From assembly GCA_964480525.1 (NCBI GenBank), contig CAYZOV010000021.1, positions 1 to 27,661 of the forward strand: a stretch of DNA of 27,661 nucleotides, read 5' to 3'. Position 1 is the first letter of the stretch, and every line of letters starts with the position of its first letter. This DNA is from JAAZZIT01 sp964480525 (GTDB lineage Bacteria; Bacillota; Clostridia; Oscillospirales; Ruminococcaceae). Shown in pieces: positions 1-7,986 of the stretch. The notes under the pieces are model-generated. The model had not been told where the DNA came from, did no database searches, and saw only the letters and a list, made by a program, of their open reading frames with translations. The translations under genes were made by a program, and so were the position numbers.

Positions 1-46
1 CAAAACAAAGTCGGACACATAACAAAAGTGTTGCGAGCTGAACCGA

Positions 47-65
47 TGAAAACGGTACGTTTTCA
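47..65. promoter_or_regulatory. Perfect palindrome (candidate operator) upstream of rsuA
   Basis: The two 8-bp arms TGAAAACG and CGTTTTCA are exact inverted copies separated by GTA. A TATAAT hexamer follows at 73-78, so the palindrome covers the place where a -35 box would lie, which suits a repressor site. There is no T-run after it, so it is not a typical terminator. The regulator is unknown, and the site could also belong to a gene left of the window. Confidence 0.35.
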
Positions 66-135
66 AAAATCTTATAATTATTCACCGAAAATTTACACTT
101 TACAATTATAACTACAATTACAAAGGAGAATCCCT

Positions 136-852
136 ATGAACGATACTATGCGTCTTGACAAATTTGTGTCCTCTCAACGCACCGATTTATCCAGAAAAGA
201 CGTCAAAGACCTTTGCAAACGTGGGCGGATTACCGTAAACGGACAGGTCTGCAAGGCTTTTGACAAAAAAATTTGCCCCGATTCCCACATTGTCGCCGTG
301 GACGGGCAGGAAATTGTCTACCAAAAGCACATTTACATCATGCTTAACAAACCTAAAGGCGTGGTTTGTTCCACCCGTGACGGTGCTTCGCCAACCGTGC
401 TTTCGCTTGTTCCCGACGAGTGGCGGCGTGACGGACTTTTCCCTGCGGGTCGTCTTGACAAGGACACCGAGGGTTTTGTCCTTATCACCGACGACGGCGA
501 ACTTGCGCACCGAATCCTTTCGCCAAAAAGTCACGTTCCGAAAAAATATTATGTTGAACTTGAAAAACCCGTGGGTGAAAATTACGCCGAAATTTTTCAG
601 TCGGGTATGAAAATCGACGGCGGAGATGTTTGCAAACCCGCAGGTCTGTTTCCCGTTGCCGACAACCCAAACGCCTGCCATGTGGTTTTGCACGAAGGTA
701 TGTTTCACCAGATAAAAAGAATGTTTGAAGCCCTGGGCAACAAGGTCACATATTTAAAGAGAATTTCAATCGGCGGACTTGTTTTGGACGAAAAATTGGC
801 GCTTGGTGAGTGTTTGTTAATTTTGCACAAAGATGTTGAAAAATTTTTGTAA
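136..852 (+). CDS. rsuA: RsuA-family 16S rRNA pseudouridine synthase
   Basis: Predicted to isomerise a uridine in ribosomal RNA to pseudouridine, most likely U516 (E. coli numbering) of 16S rRNA. The N-terminal ~60 residues form an S4 RNA-binding domain (MRLDKFVSS...RITVNGQ). The catalytic domain carries GRLDKDTEG with the catalytic Asp at residue 108, then YYVELEKPV and EGMFHQIKRMFEALGNKV, which are signatures of the RsuA/RluB/RluE/RluF branch. The KPA motif and an ending of the form IGGLVLDEKLALGE fit RsuA best. The 238-aa length is normal for the family. The start is supported by AAAGGAG 7 nt upstream. It appears monocistronic, since the next gene has its own promoter. The RsuA subfamily (as opposed to RluB/E/F) is an inference from motif similarity. 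Confidence 0.9.
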   Translation: MNDTMRLDKFVSSQRTDLSRKDVKDLCKRGRITVNGQVCKAFDKKICPDSHIVAVDGQEIVYQKHIYIMLNKPKGVVCSTRDGASPTVLSLVPDEWRRDGLFPAGRLDKDTEGFVLITDDGELAHRILSPKSHVPKKYYVELEKPVGENYAEIFQSGMKIDGGDVCKPAGLFPVADNPNACHVVLHEGMFHQIKRMFEALGNKVTYLKRISIGGLVLDEKLALGECLLILHKDVEKFL

Positions 853-945
853 CAGGTCTTTTTTTAAAACCTAAATTTTAGAAATTCTTGTTAATATTCG
901 TCAATATAAATAAATGAAGATTTTAAAGTTTAGTTAAAAATACAC

Positions 946-974
946 TTGCGAAAATGAAAAATATCTGTTATTAT
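946..974 (+). promoter_or_regulatory. Sigma-A-type promoter of the sugar ABC ATPase gene
   Basis: TTGCGA at 946-951 and TATTAT at 969-974 are separated by 17 nt. The predicted start is near 981. The short leader contains a small hairpin, CTAATT at 985-990 paired with AATTAG at 998-1003, followed by the ribosome-binding site AAGGAGG. Confidence 0.55.
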
Positions 975-1036
975 TATATCATAGCTAATTTGAATACAAT
1001 TAGTATAAACTAAAAATACAAGGAGGCTCTTTTTAA

Positions 1037-2179
1037 ATGGCAAGCGTATCATTAAGAGAAATTTACAAAAAGTATCCTGGCGGCGTTATCGCTGTATCTG
1101 ATTTCAACATTGAAATTAAGGATAAGGAATTTATCATTCTCGTTGGACCATCAGGTTGTGGTAAATCAACAACACTTAGAATGATTGCTGGTTTGGAAGA
1201 AATCAGTGAAGGTGAACTTTATATCGGTGACAGATTGGTAAACGATATTGCACCAAAGGACAGAGACATCGCAATGGTATTCCAGAACTATGCTCTTTAT
1301 CCACATATGACAGTATTTGAAAACATGGCGTTCGGTCTTAAACTCCGTAAAGTTCCAAAGGACGAAATCGCTAGAAAAGTAGAAGAAGCTGCAAGAATCC
1401 TTGACATCTCACACCTTCTCGACAGAAAGCCAAAGGCTCTTTCGGGTGGTCAAAGACAGAGAGTTGCTCTTGGTAGAGCTATCGTTCGTGAACCACAGGT
1501 ATTCCTTCTCGACGAACCTCTTTCAAACCTTGACGCTAAACTCAGAGCGCAGATGAGAACTGAAATTTCTAAGCTCCACAAAAAGCTCGGTACTACATTT
1601 ATCTATGTAACACACGACCAGACAGAAGCTATGACAATGGGTGACAGAATCGTAGTTATGAAGGACGGTTATATCCAGCAGATTGACAGCCCTACAAACC
1701 TCTACCAGAACCCTGTAAACCAGTTCGTTGCAGGATTTATCGGTTCACCACAGATGAACTTTATCGACGCTAAACTTCTGAAGATTGACGGCAAATATAC
1801 TGTTGAATTCGGTTCGGAAGATACCAAGACATCAAGAGGTAAGAAGTTCTACGTTGAAATTCCTGAAGCTAAGGTTGACGAAGAAGTTCTCGAACCGTTG
1901 GTAGACCAGGAAGTTGTTCTCGGTGTTCGTCCTGAATGTATCCACGACGAAGAAATGTTCATTTCAAACGCTACAACAGGTATCCTCGAAGCTACTGTTG
2001 AAGTAACAGAAATGATGGGTGCTGAAACATACCTCTACATTAACTGCGAGGGTATTCCGCTCACCGCAAGAGTTTCACCACGTTCAACAGCAAGACCACA
2101 GGACGTTATCAAGGTTGCTATCGACCCTAACAGAATCCACATCTTCGATAAGGAAACAGAAAAGTCACTTATCAACTAA
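1037..2179 (+). CDS. msmK: Sugar ABC transporter ATP-binding protein, MsmK/UgpC/MalK family
   Basis: Cytoplasmic ATPase that powers carbohydrate ABC importers. Motifs in order: Walker A GPSGCGKST (37-45), Q-loop FQNYALYPH (Q83), signature LSGGQRQRVALGRAI (135-149), Walker B VFLLDEPLSNLDAKLR (155-170, Glu160) and the H-loop His193. The C-terminal ~140 residues are a TOBE/OB-fold regulatory domain with the motif LGVRPE. The 380-aa length is typical. No permease or binding-protein gene lies next to it. In Streptococcus (MsmK) and Streptomyces (MsiK) such solitary ATPases serve several sugar transporters, and that role is inferred here. It has its own promoter and terminator. Its codons (AAG for Lys, CTC for Leu) resemble those of the pyruvate oxidoreductase and phosphorylase genes, suggesting high expression. 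Confidence 0.93.
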   Translation: MASVSLREIYKKYPGGVIAVSDFNIEIKDKEFIILVGPSGCGKSTTLRMIAGLEEISEGELYIGDRLVNDIAPKDRDIAMVFQNYALYPHMTVFENMAFGLKLRKVPKDEIARKVEEAARILDISHLLDRKPKALSGGQRQRVALGRAIVREPQVFLLDEPLSNLDAKLRAQMRTEISKLHKKLGTTFIYVTHDQTEAMTMGDRIVVMKDGYIQQIDSPTNLYQNPVNQFVAGFIGSPQMNFIDAKLLKIDGKYTVEFGSEDTKTSRGKKFYVEIPEAKVDEEVLEPLVDQEVVLGVRPECIHDEEMFISNATTGILEATVEVTEMMGAETYLYINCEGIPLTARVSPRSTARPQDVIKVAIDPNRIHIFDKETEKSLIN

Positions 2180-2194
2180 TTTTAAACCATTTAA

Positions 2195-2224
2195 GGGGTT
2201 ATCCGAGGATAGCCCCTTTTGTTT
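2195..2224 (+). terminator. Intrinsic terminator after the ABC ATPase gene
   Basis: The arms GGGGTTATC and GATAGCCCC close a short loop and are followed by TTTTGTTTT. The hairpin ends only about 20 nt before the next start codon at 2244, leaving no room for a promoter for that gene. Confidence 0.85.
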
Positions 2225-2243
2225 TCCAAAGAGGTAAATTATT

Positions 2244-3488
2244 ATGAAATTTAATAAAATTTTGGCACTTGCAACGGCTCTGTGCCTTTGCGTTGGCTGT
2301 TTTGTAGGTTGCGGAAATTCCGACGGTTCCGAAAGCTCTGCGACAACTACGCAGGCAGAAGTTGAAAAAACTCCTCAAACAGACGAAGAATGGACGCAGG
2401 CAATGCTGAAAAAATCCTTGTATTCCTACGGAAATACTACAAGAATTATGAACAAAATCAAGCAGGCGCAAAACGGCGAAAAAACCACCGTTGCGTACAT
2501 TGGCGGTTCTATTACAGAGGGCGTGGGTGCCGATTCGGAAACCTGTTATGCAAAACTAAGTTATAACTATTTTGCGGAAAAATTCGGCACAGGCGATAAC
2601 GTGCAGTACGTCAACGCAGGTCTTAGCGGTACGCCGTCCAAACTGGGGGTTTTGCGTCTTAGTCGTGACGTTCTAAGCTATGACCCCGATATTGTTTTTA
2701 TCGAATTTGCCGTAAATGACGGCAACGACGCACTTTACCAGAGCGCTTATGAAAGTATGGTTCGCCGTCTTTTACAGCTTGACAACGACGTGGCGGTTGT
2801 GCTTTTGATGTCTATTGCCGAAAACGGTCACACAGCGCAGGATTATATGAAACAGATTGGCGATTATTATAAATTGCCTATAATCAGCTATGCTGACGCA
2901 TTGACATATCTTTTTGAGAATAACAGAATGACTTGGCAGGATTTTTCCGACGACCAGTCCCACCCGAACAAAACAGGACACCAACTTGTTTGCGACATGA
3001 TTGCGTACTATTTTGACACCGTGGGCGACCAAACGCAGGAAGAAGAACCGACAATGCCGAAACAACCTTATTATACCAGCCGTCAGGAATCCGCCGAACT
3101 TTTTGAAAACACAAACCTCACCCCTGCGGACGTGGGAAGCTTTACAAAAGCGACAACAACAGCAGGCTTTAAAAACGGTTGGAAATACGAATTTGACGGA
3201 ACAAATTCACCGGCGGTGTTTAATGTTACGGGAAAACTTGTTTACATGATTTTCCGTGAACAGCCAAGCGGAACGTTGGGCGTTGTTGACGTGACGGTTA
3301 AATGCGGCGACGAAATTGTGACAACCACCCAAGTAAACGGCATACAGACCGACGCATGGGGTGACCCCGGAATCGCTTCTATCGTTTTGGACACGCAAGT
3401 GCGTGATTATACTATCGAAGTAAAAATGGCTGACGGCTCCGAGGACAAGGACTTTGAGATTCTTGCGTTCGCAACCACAACCGACTGA
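2244..3488 (+). CDS. SGNH/GDSL-family hydrolase lipoprotein (probable carbohydrate esterase)
   Basis: A predicted membrane-anchored extracellular esterase. The first 22 residues are a signal peptide ending in a lipobox (FVGC, Cys23), followed by a Ser/Thr-rich linker. The SGNH blocks are present: I is GGSITEG with Ser89, II has the Gly of NAGLSG (about 126), III is FAVNDGND with Asn158, and V is DDQSH with Asp237 and His240. The last ~150 residues form an additional domain that looks beta-rich. Many SGNH lipoproteins of gut and rumen Firmicutes remove acetyl groups from plant polysaccharides, but the substrate cannot be read here. The RBS is AGAGGT before ATG. The gene begins just after the preceding terminator with no visible promoter, so it may depend on read-through. 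Confidence 0.82.
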   Translation: MKFNKILALATALCLCVGCFVGCGNSDGSESSATTTQAEVEKTPQTDEEWTQAMLKKSLYSYGNTTRIMNKIKQAQNGEKTTVAYIGGSITEGVGADSETCYAKLSYNYFAEKFGTGDNVQYVNAGLSGTPSKLGVLRLSRDVLSYDPDIVFIEFAVNDGNDALYQSAYESMVRRLLQLDNDVAVVLLMSIAENGHTAQDYMKQIGDYYKLPIISYADALTYLFENNRMTWQDFSDDQSHPNKTGHQLVCDMIAYYFDTVGDQTQEEEPTMPKQPYYTSRQESAELFENTNLTPADVGSFTKATTTAGFKNGWKYEFDGTNSPAVFNVTGKLVYMIFREQPSGTLGVVDVTVKCGDEIVTTTQVNGIQTDAWGDPGIASIVLDTQVRDYTIEVKMADGSEDKDFEILAFATTTD

Positions 3489-3499
3489 ATAATGCACTC

Positions 3500-3531
3500 A
3501 AAAGGCTTTGCTTAACGGCAGAGCCTTTTTA
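3500..3531 (+). terminator. Terminator between convergent genes
   Basis: The arms AAGGCTTTGC (3502-3511) and GCAGAGCCTT (3518-3527) pair with one G-U wobble and are followed by a T-run. It lies between convergent genes. On the reverse strand the hairpin is followed by TTTTGAG, so it may also help end the germination operon. Confidence 0.8.
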
Positions 3532-4632
3532 ATTTGTAATTTCCACCTGTGCCGAAACGTTGAAACGACAAGCCGAAATAACTTTTTCAAAATCATTTTC
3601 GTATTGCCTGAAAATTTGCGGTTTGTAAAATTTCAGAAGTTTTTCAATTCGCAAAACGTCCGTACCCATTTCGTTTACGGTTTTGTCAACTGCGCTTTGG
3701 CAACACGAAAGTATTTTTTCCTGACACTCCCGACAAATTTCCCGCTTTGTCTGGTCGTCAAGTTCTTCCACAACTTTGGCGGTCGCCTTGATTTTTACGG
3801 AAATTTCCACAACCCCGTCTGAAATATCAAGGCTTGCTTTGGTGCGTTGGTTTTCAACTTCCACGTTCAGAAGCCTGCCGTTGCACCAAACGGTCAGCAT
3901 ATTTTTCTCCATTTCGCCCCTAAGCCACACCACGCCCGACATTTCGTCCGATTCAAGATAACCCACCATTTTTCGGTTTTTCAAAACAGCCGTTTTGTAA
4001 ATTTTTAAATAACCCGACGGTTGGTTGTCACCCGTGGATTCTTGATTTTGCTCTTGCTCCACAACCGAAAAAATCGGCAAAAGACCGCTTCCCGAACAGC
4101 TTCGCAAACTGTTGTAAAGCAAAAGCAAATCGCCTTTTGCGGTTATGCCGTACTCCGAAGCGTATTTTTGCACGTTTTCCATGCTCTCAACGGACGACGC
4201 TCCGTCGGTGAGTTTAACGTTCAGAATCTCTTTGGCACTTTTTTGTGCGTAACCCACCGTCACGCCTAAATAATTTTCGTTTTCCTTTCTGAACCAGTCC
4301 AAAAGTTTCAGCAAATCTTCGTCGTAAAGGGAACTTCCGAAAATTATAAACTTGTTATGCCCCATAAAAATTTCGCCGCCCAAAAGATATTCACAGTTTT
4401 TCACCGCTTGGTAAACAGTTTCTCCCGTTGCCGAAATAACTTGGGTGTTTGCCGAACTTATGCTTATGGGGGTATCCGACCCGTTTTCGGTGGGGGAAAA
4501 AATCTGCAACGACACTTCGTACCCCACGTCCGCCTTGTCAACCCCCACAGCGTGAACTATGGAACGTCGGTTGATTTCTGTTGTGGACGAACAGCCCCCC
4601 AGCGTCAGAAAAAAAATCCCCGCCAAAACCAA
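3529..4632 (-). CDS. Ger(x)C-family spore germination lipoprotein
   Basis: C subunit of a nutrient germinant receptor, a lipoprotein on the outer face of the spore inner membrane. Recognised by a lipobox LGGC, then CSSTTEINRRSIVHAVGVD (the typical Ger(x)C opening) and the characteristic C-terminal domain with conserved Asn/Asp-Glu segments. The given start is the first standard-type codon in frame (TTG), but it is 25 nt from the only good Shine-Dalgarno (AGGAGGG, 4658-4664) and would give a signal peptide without positive charges. Reading further upstream gives T-K-K-V-L-S before the hydrophobic stretch, a normal signal-peptide start, so translation probably begins at ATC (4653) or ACG (4650). 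Either would overlap the end of the upstream gene by 16-19 nt. Last gene of the operon. Confidence 0.88.
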   Translation of the reverse strand: MVLAGIFFLTLGGCSSTTEINRRSIVHAVGVDKADVGYEVSLQIFSPTENGSDTPISISSANTQVISATGETVYQAVKNCEYLLGGEIFMGHNKFIIFGSSLYDEDLLKLLDWFRKENENYLGVTVGYAQKSAKEILNVKLTDGASSVESMENVQKYASEYGITAKGDLLLLYNSLRSCSGSGLLPIFSVVEQEQNQESTGDNQPSGYLKIYKTAVLKNRKMVGYLESDEMSGVVWLRGEMEKNMLTVWCNGRLLNVEVENQRTKASLDISDGVVEISVKIKATAKVVEELDDQTKREICRECQEKILSCCQSAVDKTVNEMGTDVLRIEKLLKFYKPQIFRQYENDFEKVISACRFNVSAQVEITN

Positions 4633-4634
4633 AC

Positions 4635-5711
4635 TTAAAACTTTTTTCGTGATTTTTCCCTCCTGTCAGGTAGAATTTGAAGAACCAAAGGCACAGCCGA
4701 ACACAGAATTATAACTATGATTGTGGCAGGCGGGCGAAAAAATATGCTGTCGTAACTGTTTTTCAGGCACAAAAACGTTGCGAAAACCGTCGGAATAACC
4801 CACGCCGTAAACAAAGAGGTTTTCGGGTGATTTGGCAAAATGTTTTTCAGGCAAACCCACGCAAGATATATTAAAACAGCGGTTTTCATCACGGCGCTTA
4901 TCGTCCACACCAGCATATAAATTGAATCATAACGTTCTATAACAGATGTTTTTGCGTAGGTTGACAAGGTATAAAAAGGCAAATTAAGGTCAATGGCGTA
5001 TTCTCCCAAAATCAGCGTTGAGAAAAAAACGGTCACTTCCATAACCGCAAATTTTGTTGCGAAATAACCGAAAGTTGCCTTTTTGTGGGATTTTTCGGTG
5101 TAACTTAGAAGAAACGGCAAACATACAAGTTCGTCGCTTCGTCCGATTTTTTGAAAAACGTCCGTAAAAAACGCCGTGGGGAGATTTTTCGGGTACGGCG
5201 TGGCGGTTTGAATGTTGTAAATGTCGTATTTGCCCGTCACACCCAAAATTATTACAAAAAACAAAACCAAAAAAATCACACCGCCAACGCACGAAGCACG
5301 GCAAATTCCGCAAATTCCACGGCTTGCACCGTACAAAGACGCCGCCGAAAGTATAATTATAAGCAAAAAAGCAGGCATTATTTCGGGAAATTCCGTTTTT
5401 ATAAAATAAGAAAAAACACCCAACTGGCGTGATATTTCGTAGATAAAAAATCCTGCGTAAACACACGCTGTCACCGTTCCCAAAGTTTTTGATTTTTCAA
5501 AGGCATATGTGAGAAAATTTTTGTCGGGGTGGGATTTTGCAAAAAGAATGGGCGGAATAACCAACAAGCATTGCACCCCCACCGACACCATAATCGAAAG
5601 CATACACAACACAACGCTTAGGTGGTTTTCGTTTGCGCCGTAGGTTACGGACAAAAAGGCACGGGTTATGAAAAGAGTGAAAAAAAGCTGTAGAGGCGAA
5701 ATTTTTCTCAT
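4635..5711 (-). CDS. GerB/GerAB-family germination permease (GRKZ family)
   Basis: B subunit of the germinant receptor, an integral membrane protein of the amino acid/polyamine/organocation superfamily that binds the nutrient germinant. The 358-aa length and about ten hydrophobic segments are typical of the family. The opening MRKISPLQLFFTLFITRAFLSV and the loop YPKNLPTAFFTDVFQKIGRSDELVCLPFLLSYTEK are typical of spore permeases. The start is supported by AAGGAG 8 nt upstream. It lies 11 nt after the A-subunit gene, and its end carries the ribosome-binding site of the C-subunit gene, so the three are co-transcribed and translationally coupled. Confidence 0.88.
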   Translation of the reverse strand: MRKISPLQLFFTLFITRAFLSVTYGANENHLSVVLCMLSIMVSVGVQCLLVIPPILFAKSHPDKNFLTYAFEKSKTLGTVTACVYAGFFIYEISRQLGVFSYFIKTEFPEIMPAFLLIIILSAASLYGASRGICGICRASCVGGVIFLVLFFVIILGVTGKYDIYNIQTATPYPKNLPTAFFTDVFQKIGRSDELVCLPFLLSYTEKSHKKATFGYFATKFAVMEVTVFFSTLILGEYAIDLNLPFYTLSTYAKTSVIERYDSIYMLVWTISAVMKTAVLIYLAWVCLKNILPNHPKTSLFTAWVIPTVFATFLCLKNSYDSIFFRPPATIIVIILCSAVPLVLQILPDRREKSRKKF

Positions 5712-5722
5712 ACAAAAACTCC

Positions 5723-7189
5723 TTAGTCCTGTTTAAGATTTTTGATTGTGGAATGTCCTTTTTCAAGCTCTTTAAAATCCGCCCGCACAAAGGTGTGCAA
5801 CAACGCCTTTGGAAAAAGGGGCGTGAACGGGGCAGTATACGGCACTTTGAAATCGTCCATTGCGCAAATGTTGAAGATAAGCACACCGAAAGCCACGCCC
5901 AGTCCGAACAACCCCGAAATTCCCCCTGCGAGAATAAAAACAAGACGCAAAATCGTTGTTTGTTCGTTGAGATTAGGCACAACAAAGGACGCTGTGGCGG
6001 TTATGCCGATAATTATTAAAATCGCTCCCGACACCAGACCGCTTTTTACGGCTGCGTCACCGATAATAAGCCCACCCATGATTGACACCGCACCGCCCAC
6101 CGCCCGTGGAAGTCGTATGCCCGCTTCACGCATAATTTCATAAAAAATCATCATTATGAAAACCTCGATATACAAAGGGTAGGGGGTGGCTTCTTCCGAA
6201 GCGGACAGATTCAGAAGAAGTTTGTGGGAAAATGTTTCGGGGTGGTATGTGGCTAGGGCGACGTACACTCCGGGCAGGGCAACTGTTACGAAAAAGCAAA
6301 TGTATTTTAAAATCCTAAGATAAGTTGCGTAAAAAGGCTTGGAAGCATAGTCGTCCATAGTGTAAAAATTTTCCGCAAAAACGCACGGGCAAACTATGGC
6401 ATAAGGAGTTCCGTCAATTAAAATTCCAACTCTGCCTTCGTTTAGTTTAGCGCACAAAACGTCGGGGCGTTCGGTGGTGTAAAGGGAAGAAAAAATGCTT
6501 TTTTTGTCCTGTTCCAAAAATCCCGAAACATAACTGCTTGTCAAAACGGTGTCAAGTTTAATGCTTTTTAAACTTTTGCGAACTTTGTCCACCACTTCGC
6601 TGTCAGCTCTGCCTTCAACATAGGCGATTGCAACGTCGGTTTTTGACAGTTTTCCCACCTGAAAAAGTTCAAATCTAAGGGCGGGGGATTTAAATTTTCG
6701 TCTGACAAGAGATATGTTTGTTCGCACAACTTCGATAAATCCCTCTTTTGAACCCTTGACATTTACGTCGCTGGTGGGTTCCGAAACCGACCGCTTGTCG
6801 TAACCCTGAACCCCGAAAACCACGCCTTTGTTAAGGTTGTCGGCTAAAATTACGCCAAAACCTGAAAAAGCAAACCGCAAAAGGTCGCCGTAGGTGAAAA
6901 CCGTGCTTCGTTCCGTAGAAAGCAGACTTTGGGTGGTTAAATATCGGTAAATCGTTTCTCCGTCGCAGTTTTCGGCACGAAAAGCCATAAGATATTTAAA
7001 AATTTCTTGGGAAATGCATAGGGTCGACAGCATATTTTCAATGGTCACAACGGCGCATTTCACCCCTTGAATTTCCACTTCCATAATGTTTAAATCGGCG
7101 GTGTTTCCGCAAATGGTCTTTATGTCCAATATTTTGTCGCTCAGGGACGCAGCAAGAGGGGCGGTTTCGTAATTTTCGTAGGTTATCAT
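5723..7189 (-). CDS. GerA-family spore germination receptor A subunit
   Basis: A subunit of a nutrient germinant receptor in the spore inner membrane. The N-terminal ~270 residues form a soluble domain, ending in a segment with KLNEGRVGILIDGTPYAIVCP. About five membrane helices follow, including MREAGIRLPRAVGGAVSIMGGLIIGDAAV, the family hallmark, and the tail ends near VPYTAPFTPLFP. An in-frame TTG at 7204 would add five residues but overlaps the Shine-Dalgarno GGAG (7199-7202), so ATG at 7189 is preferred (488 aa). First gene of the A-B-C operon. A sigma-G-like promoter is visible upstream (7220-7249). Confidence 0.9.
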   Translation of the reverse strand: MITYENYETAPLAASLSDKILDIKTICGNTADLNIMEVEIQGVKCAVVTIENMLSTLCISQEIFKYLMAFRAENCDGETIYRYLTTQSLLSTERSTVFTYGDLLRFAFSGFGVILADNLNKGVVFGVQGYDKRSVSEPTSDVNVKGSKEGFIEVVRTNISLVRRKFKSPALRFELFQVGKLSKTDVAIAYVEGRADSEVVDKVRKSLKSIKLDTVLTSSYVSGFLEQDKKSIFSSLYTTERPDVLCAKLNEGRVGILIDGTPYAIVCPCVFAENFYTMDDYASKPFYATYLRILKYICFFVTVALPGVYVALATYHPETFSHKLLLNLSASEEATPYPLYIEVFIMMIFYEIMREAGIRLPRAVGGAVSIMGGLIIGDAAVKSGLVSGAILIIIGITATASFVVPNLNEQTTILRLVFILAGGISGLFGLGVAFGVLIFNICAMDDFKVPYTAPFTPLFPKALLHTFVRADFKELEKGHSTIKNLKQD

Positions 7190-7219
7190 TTTAAAATTCT
7201 CCAAAAATTTTTTCCTTAA

Positions 7220-7249
7220 AAGTATTTGCCGAAAGAAATTTTTTATTCA
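7220..7249 (-). promoter_or_regulatory. Sigma-G/F-like promoter of the germination operon
   Basis: Read on the reverse strand, TGAATA (7249-7244) is followed after 17 nt by AATACTT (7226-7220). In Bacillus, sigma-G promoters have GMATR, then about 18 nt, then CATNMTA. The match is partial (ATACT of the -10 and all of GAATA), but the spacing and the position just ahead of the Shine-Dalgarno fit forespore expression. Confidence 0.4.
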
Positions 7250-7313
7250 AAGAATTATTTTAAAACGTCGGGGGAAAATATTCAAAAGAAAACTTTGCGA
7301 AAGGATTTTTGGT

Positions 7314-7985
7314 ATGTTTATAATATTTTTTCGTTCCGTAATTTTGTATGTTTTAATTATTTTTGCCATAAGACTTATGGGAAAACGCCAGCTCGGAGAA
7401 CTTTCGCCAAACGAATTTGTTGTGGCGATTTTAATTTCAAACATTGCGACTTTGCCGGCGGAGGACAGCGAAATCCCTCTTATCCGTGGGGTTGTGCCGA
7501 TTTTGACGCTGGTGTGCCTTGACGTGATTTTTTCCTATCTTTCTATGAAATCCCGTGGACTAAGGCGGGTTATGTCGGGCAGTCCAAAGGTGATTATTTC
7601 TCACGGAAAACTTGAACAAAAAACCCTCAAAAGCATACGTTTTACGGTTGACGACGTAACCGAAGCCTTGCGAGGGCAGGGATATTTTGATATTTCGGAA
7701 ATAGAGTTTGCGGTGGTGGAAACCACGGGGAAAATCAGCGTTTATCCCAAACCAATGTACCAACCTCTCACACCGCAAACCCTCAAACACACAAAACCCA
7801 CGCAAAATCCGCCCCAAACAATTATTGACGACGGCAAAATCTTAAAGCCGTCTTTGGAAGTTTTGGGCATGAACGAAAAACAGCTTGAAAATATTCTTTC
7901 AAAGGAAAACCTAACCCCAAAGGACGTTTTTTTGATGATGTCCGACGGCAAAGGCAACAACACCATTGTAAAAAAGGAGATTTAA
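7314..7985 (+). CDS. DUF421-family membrane protein (YetF-like)
   Basis: A 223-aa protein with two or three N-terminal membrane helices (residues ~1-75), including the family motif RLMGKRQLGELSPNEFVVAI, followed by the soluble DUF421 domain (GSPKVIISHGKLEQKTLKSIRFTVDDVTEALRGQGYFDISEIEFAVVETTGKISV). The start is supported by AAAGGA 8 nt upstream. In Bacillus, YetF-like and 2Duf proteins carrying DUF421 sit in the spore inner membrane and influence permeability and germination. A similar role here is an inference, supported by its divergent position next to a germinant receptor. It is followed at once by a DUF4363 gene whose RBS lies inside this reading frame, indicating co-translation. Confidence 0.85.
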   Translation: MFIIFFRSVILYVLIIFAIRLMGKRQLGELSPNEFVVAILISNIATLPAEDSEIPLIRGVVPILTLVCLDVIFSYLSMKSRGLRRVMSGSPKVIISHGKLEQKTLKSIRFTVDDVTEALRGQGYFDISEIEFAVVETTGKISVYPKPMYQPLTPQTLKHTKPTQNPPQTIIDDGKILKPSLEVLGMNEKQLENILSKENLTPKDVFLMMSDGKGNNTIVKKEI

Positions 7986-7986
7986 A

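Noticed and set aside
855..873. AGGT/ACCT hairpin after rsuA as a terminator
   Set aside because: The stem is interrupted by a mismatch, is mostly A/T pairs and has no following T-run.
7190..7204. TTG start five codons upstream for the GerA-type protein
   Set aside because: The codon overlaps the Shine-Dalgarno GGAG that serves the ATG at 7189 and has no ribosome-binding site of its own.
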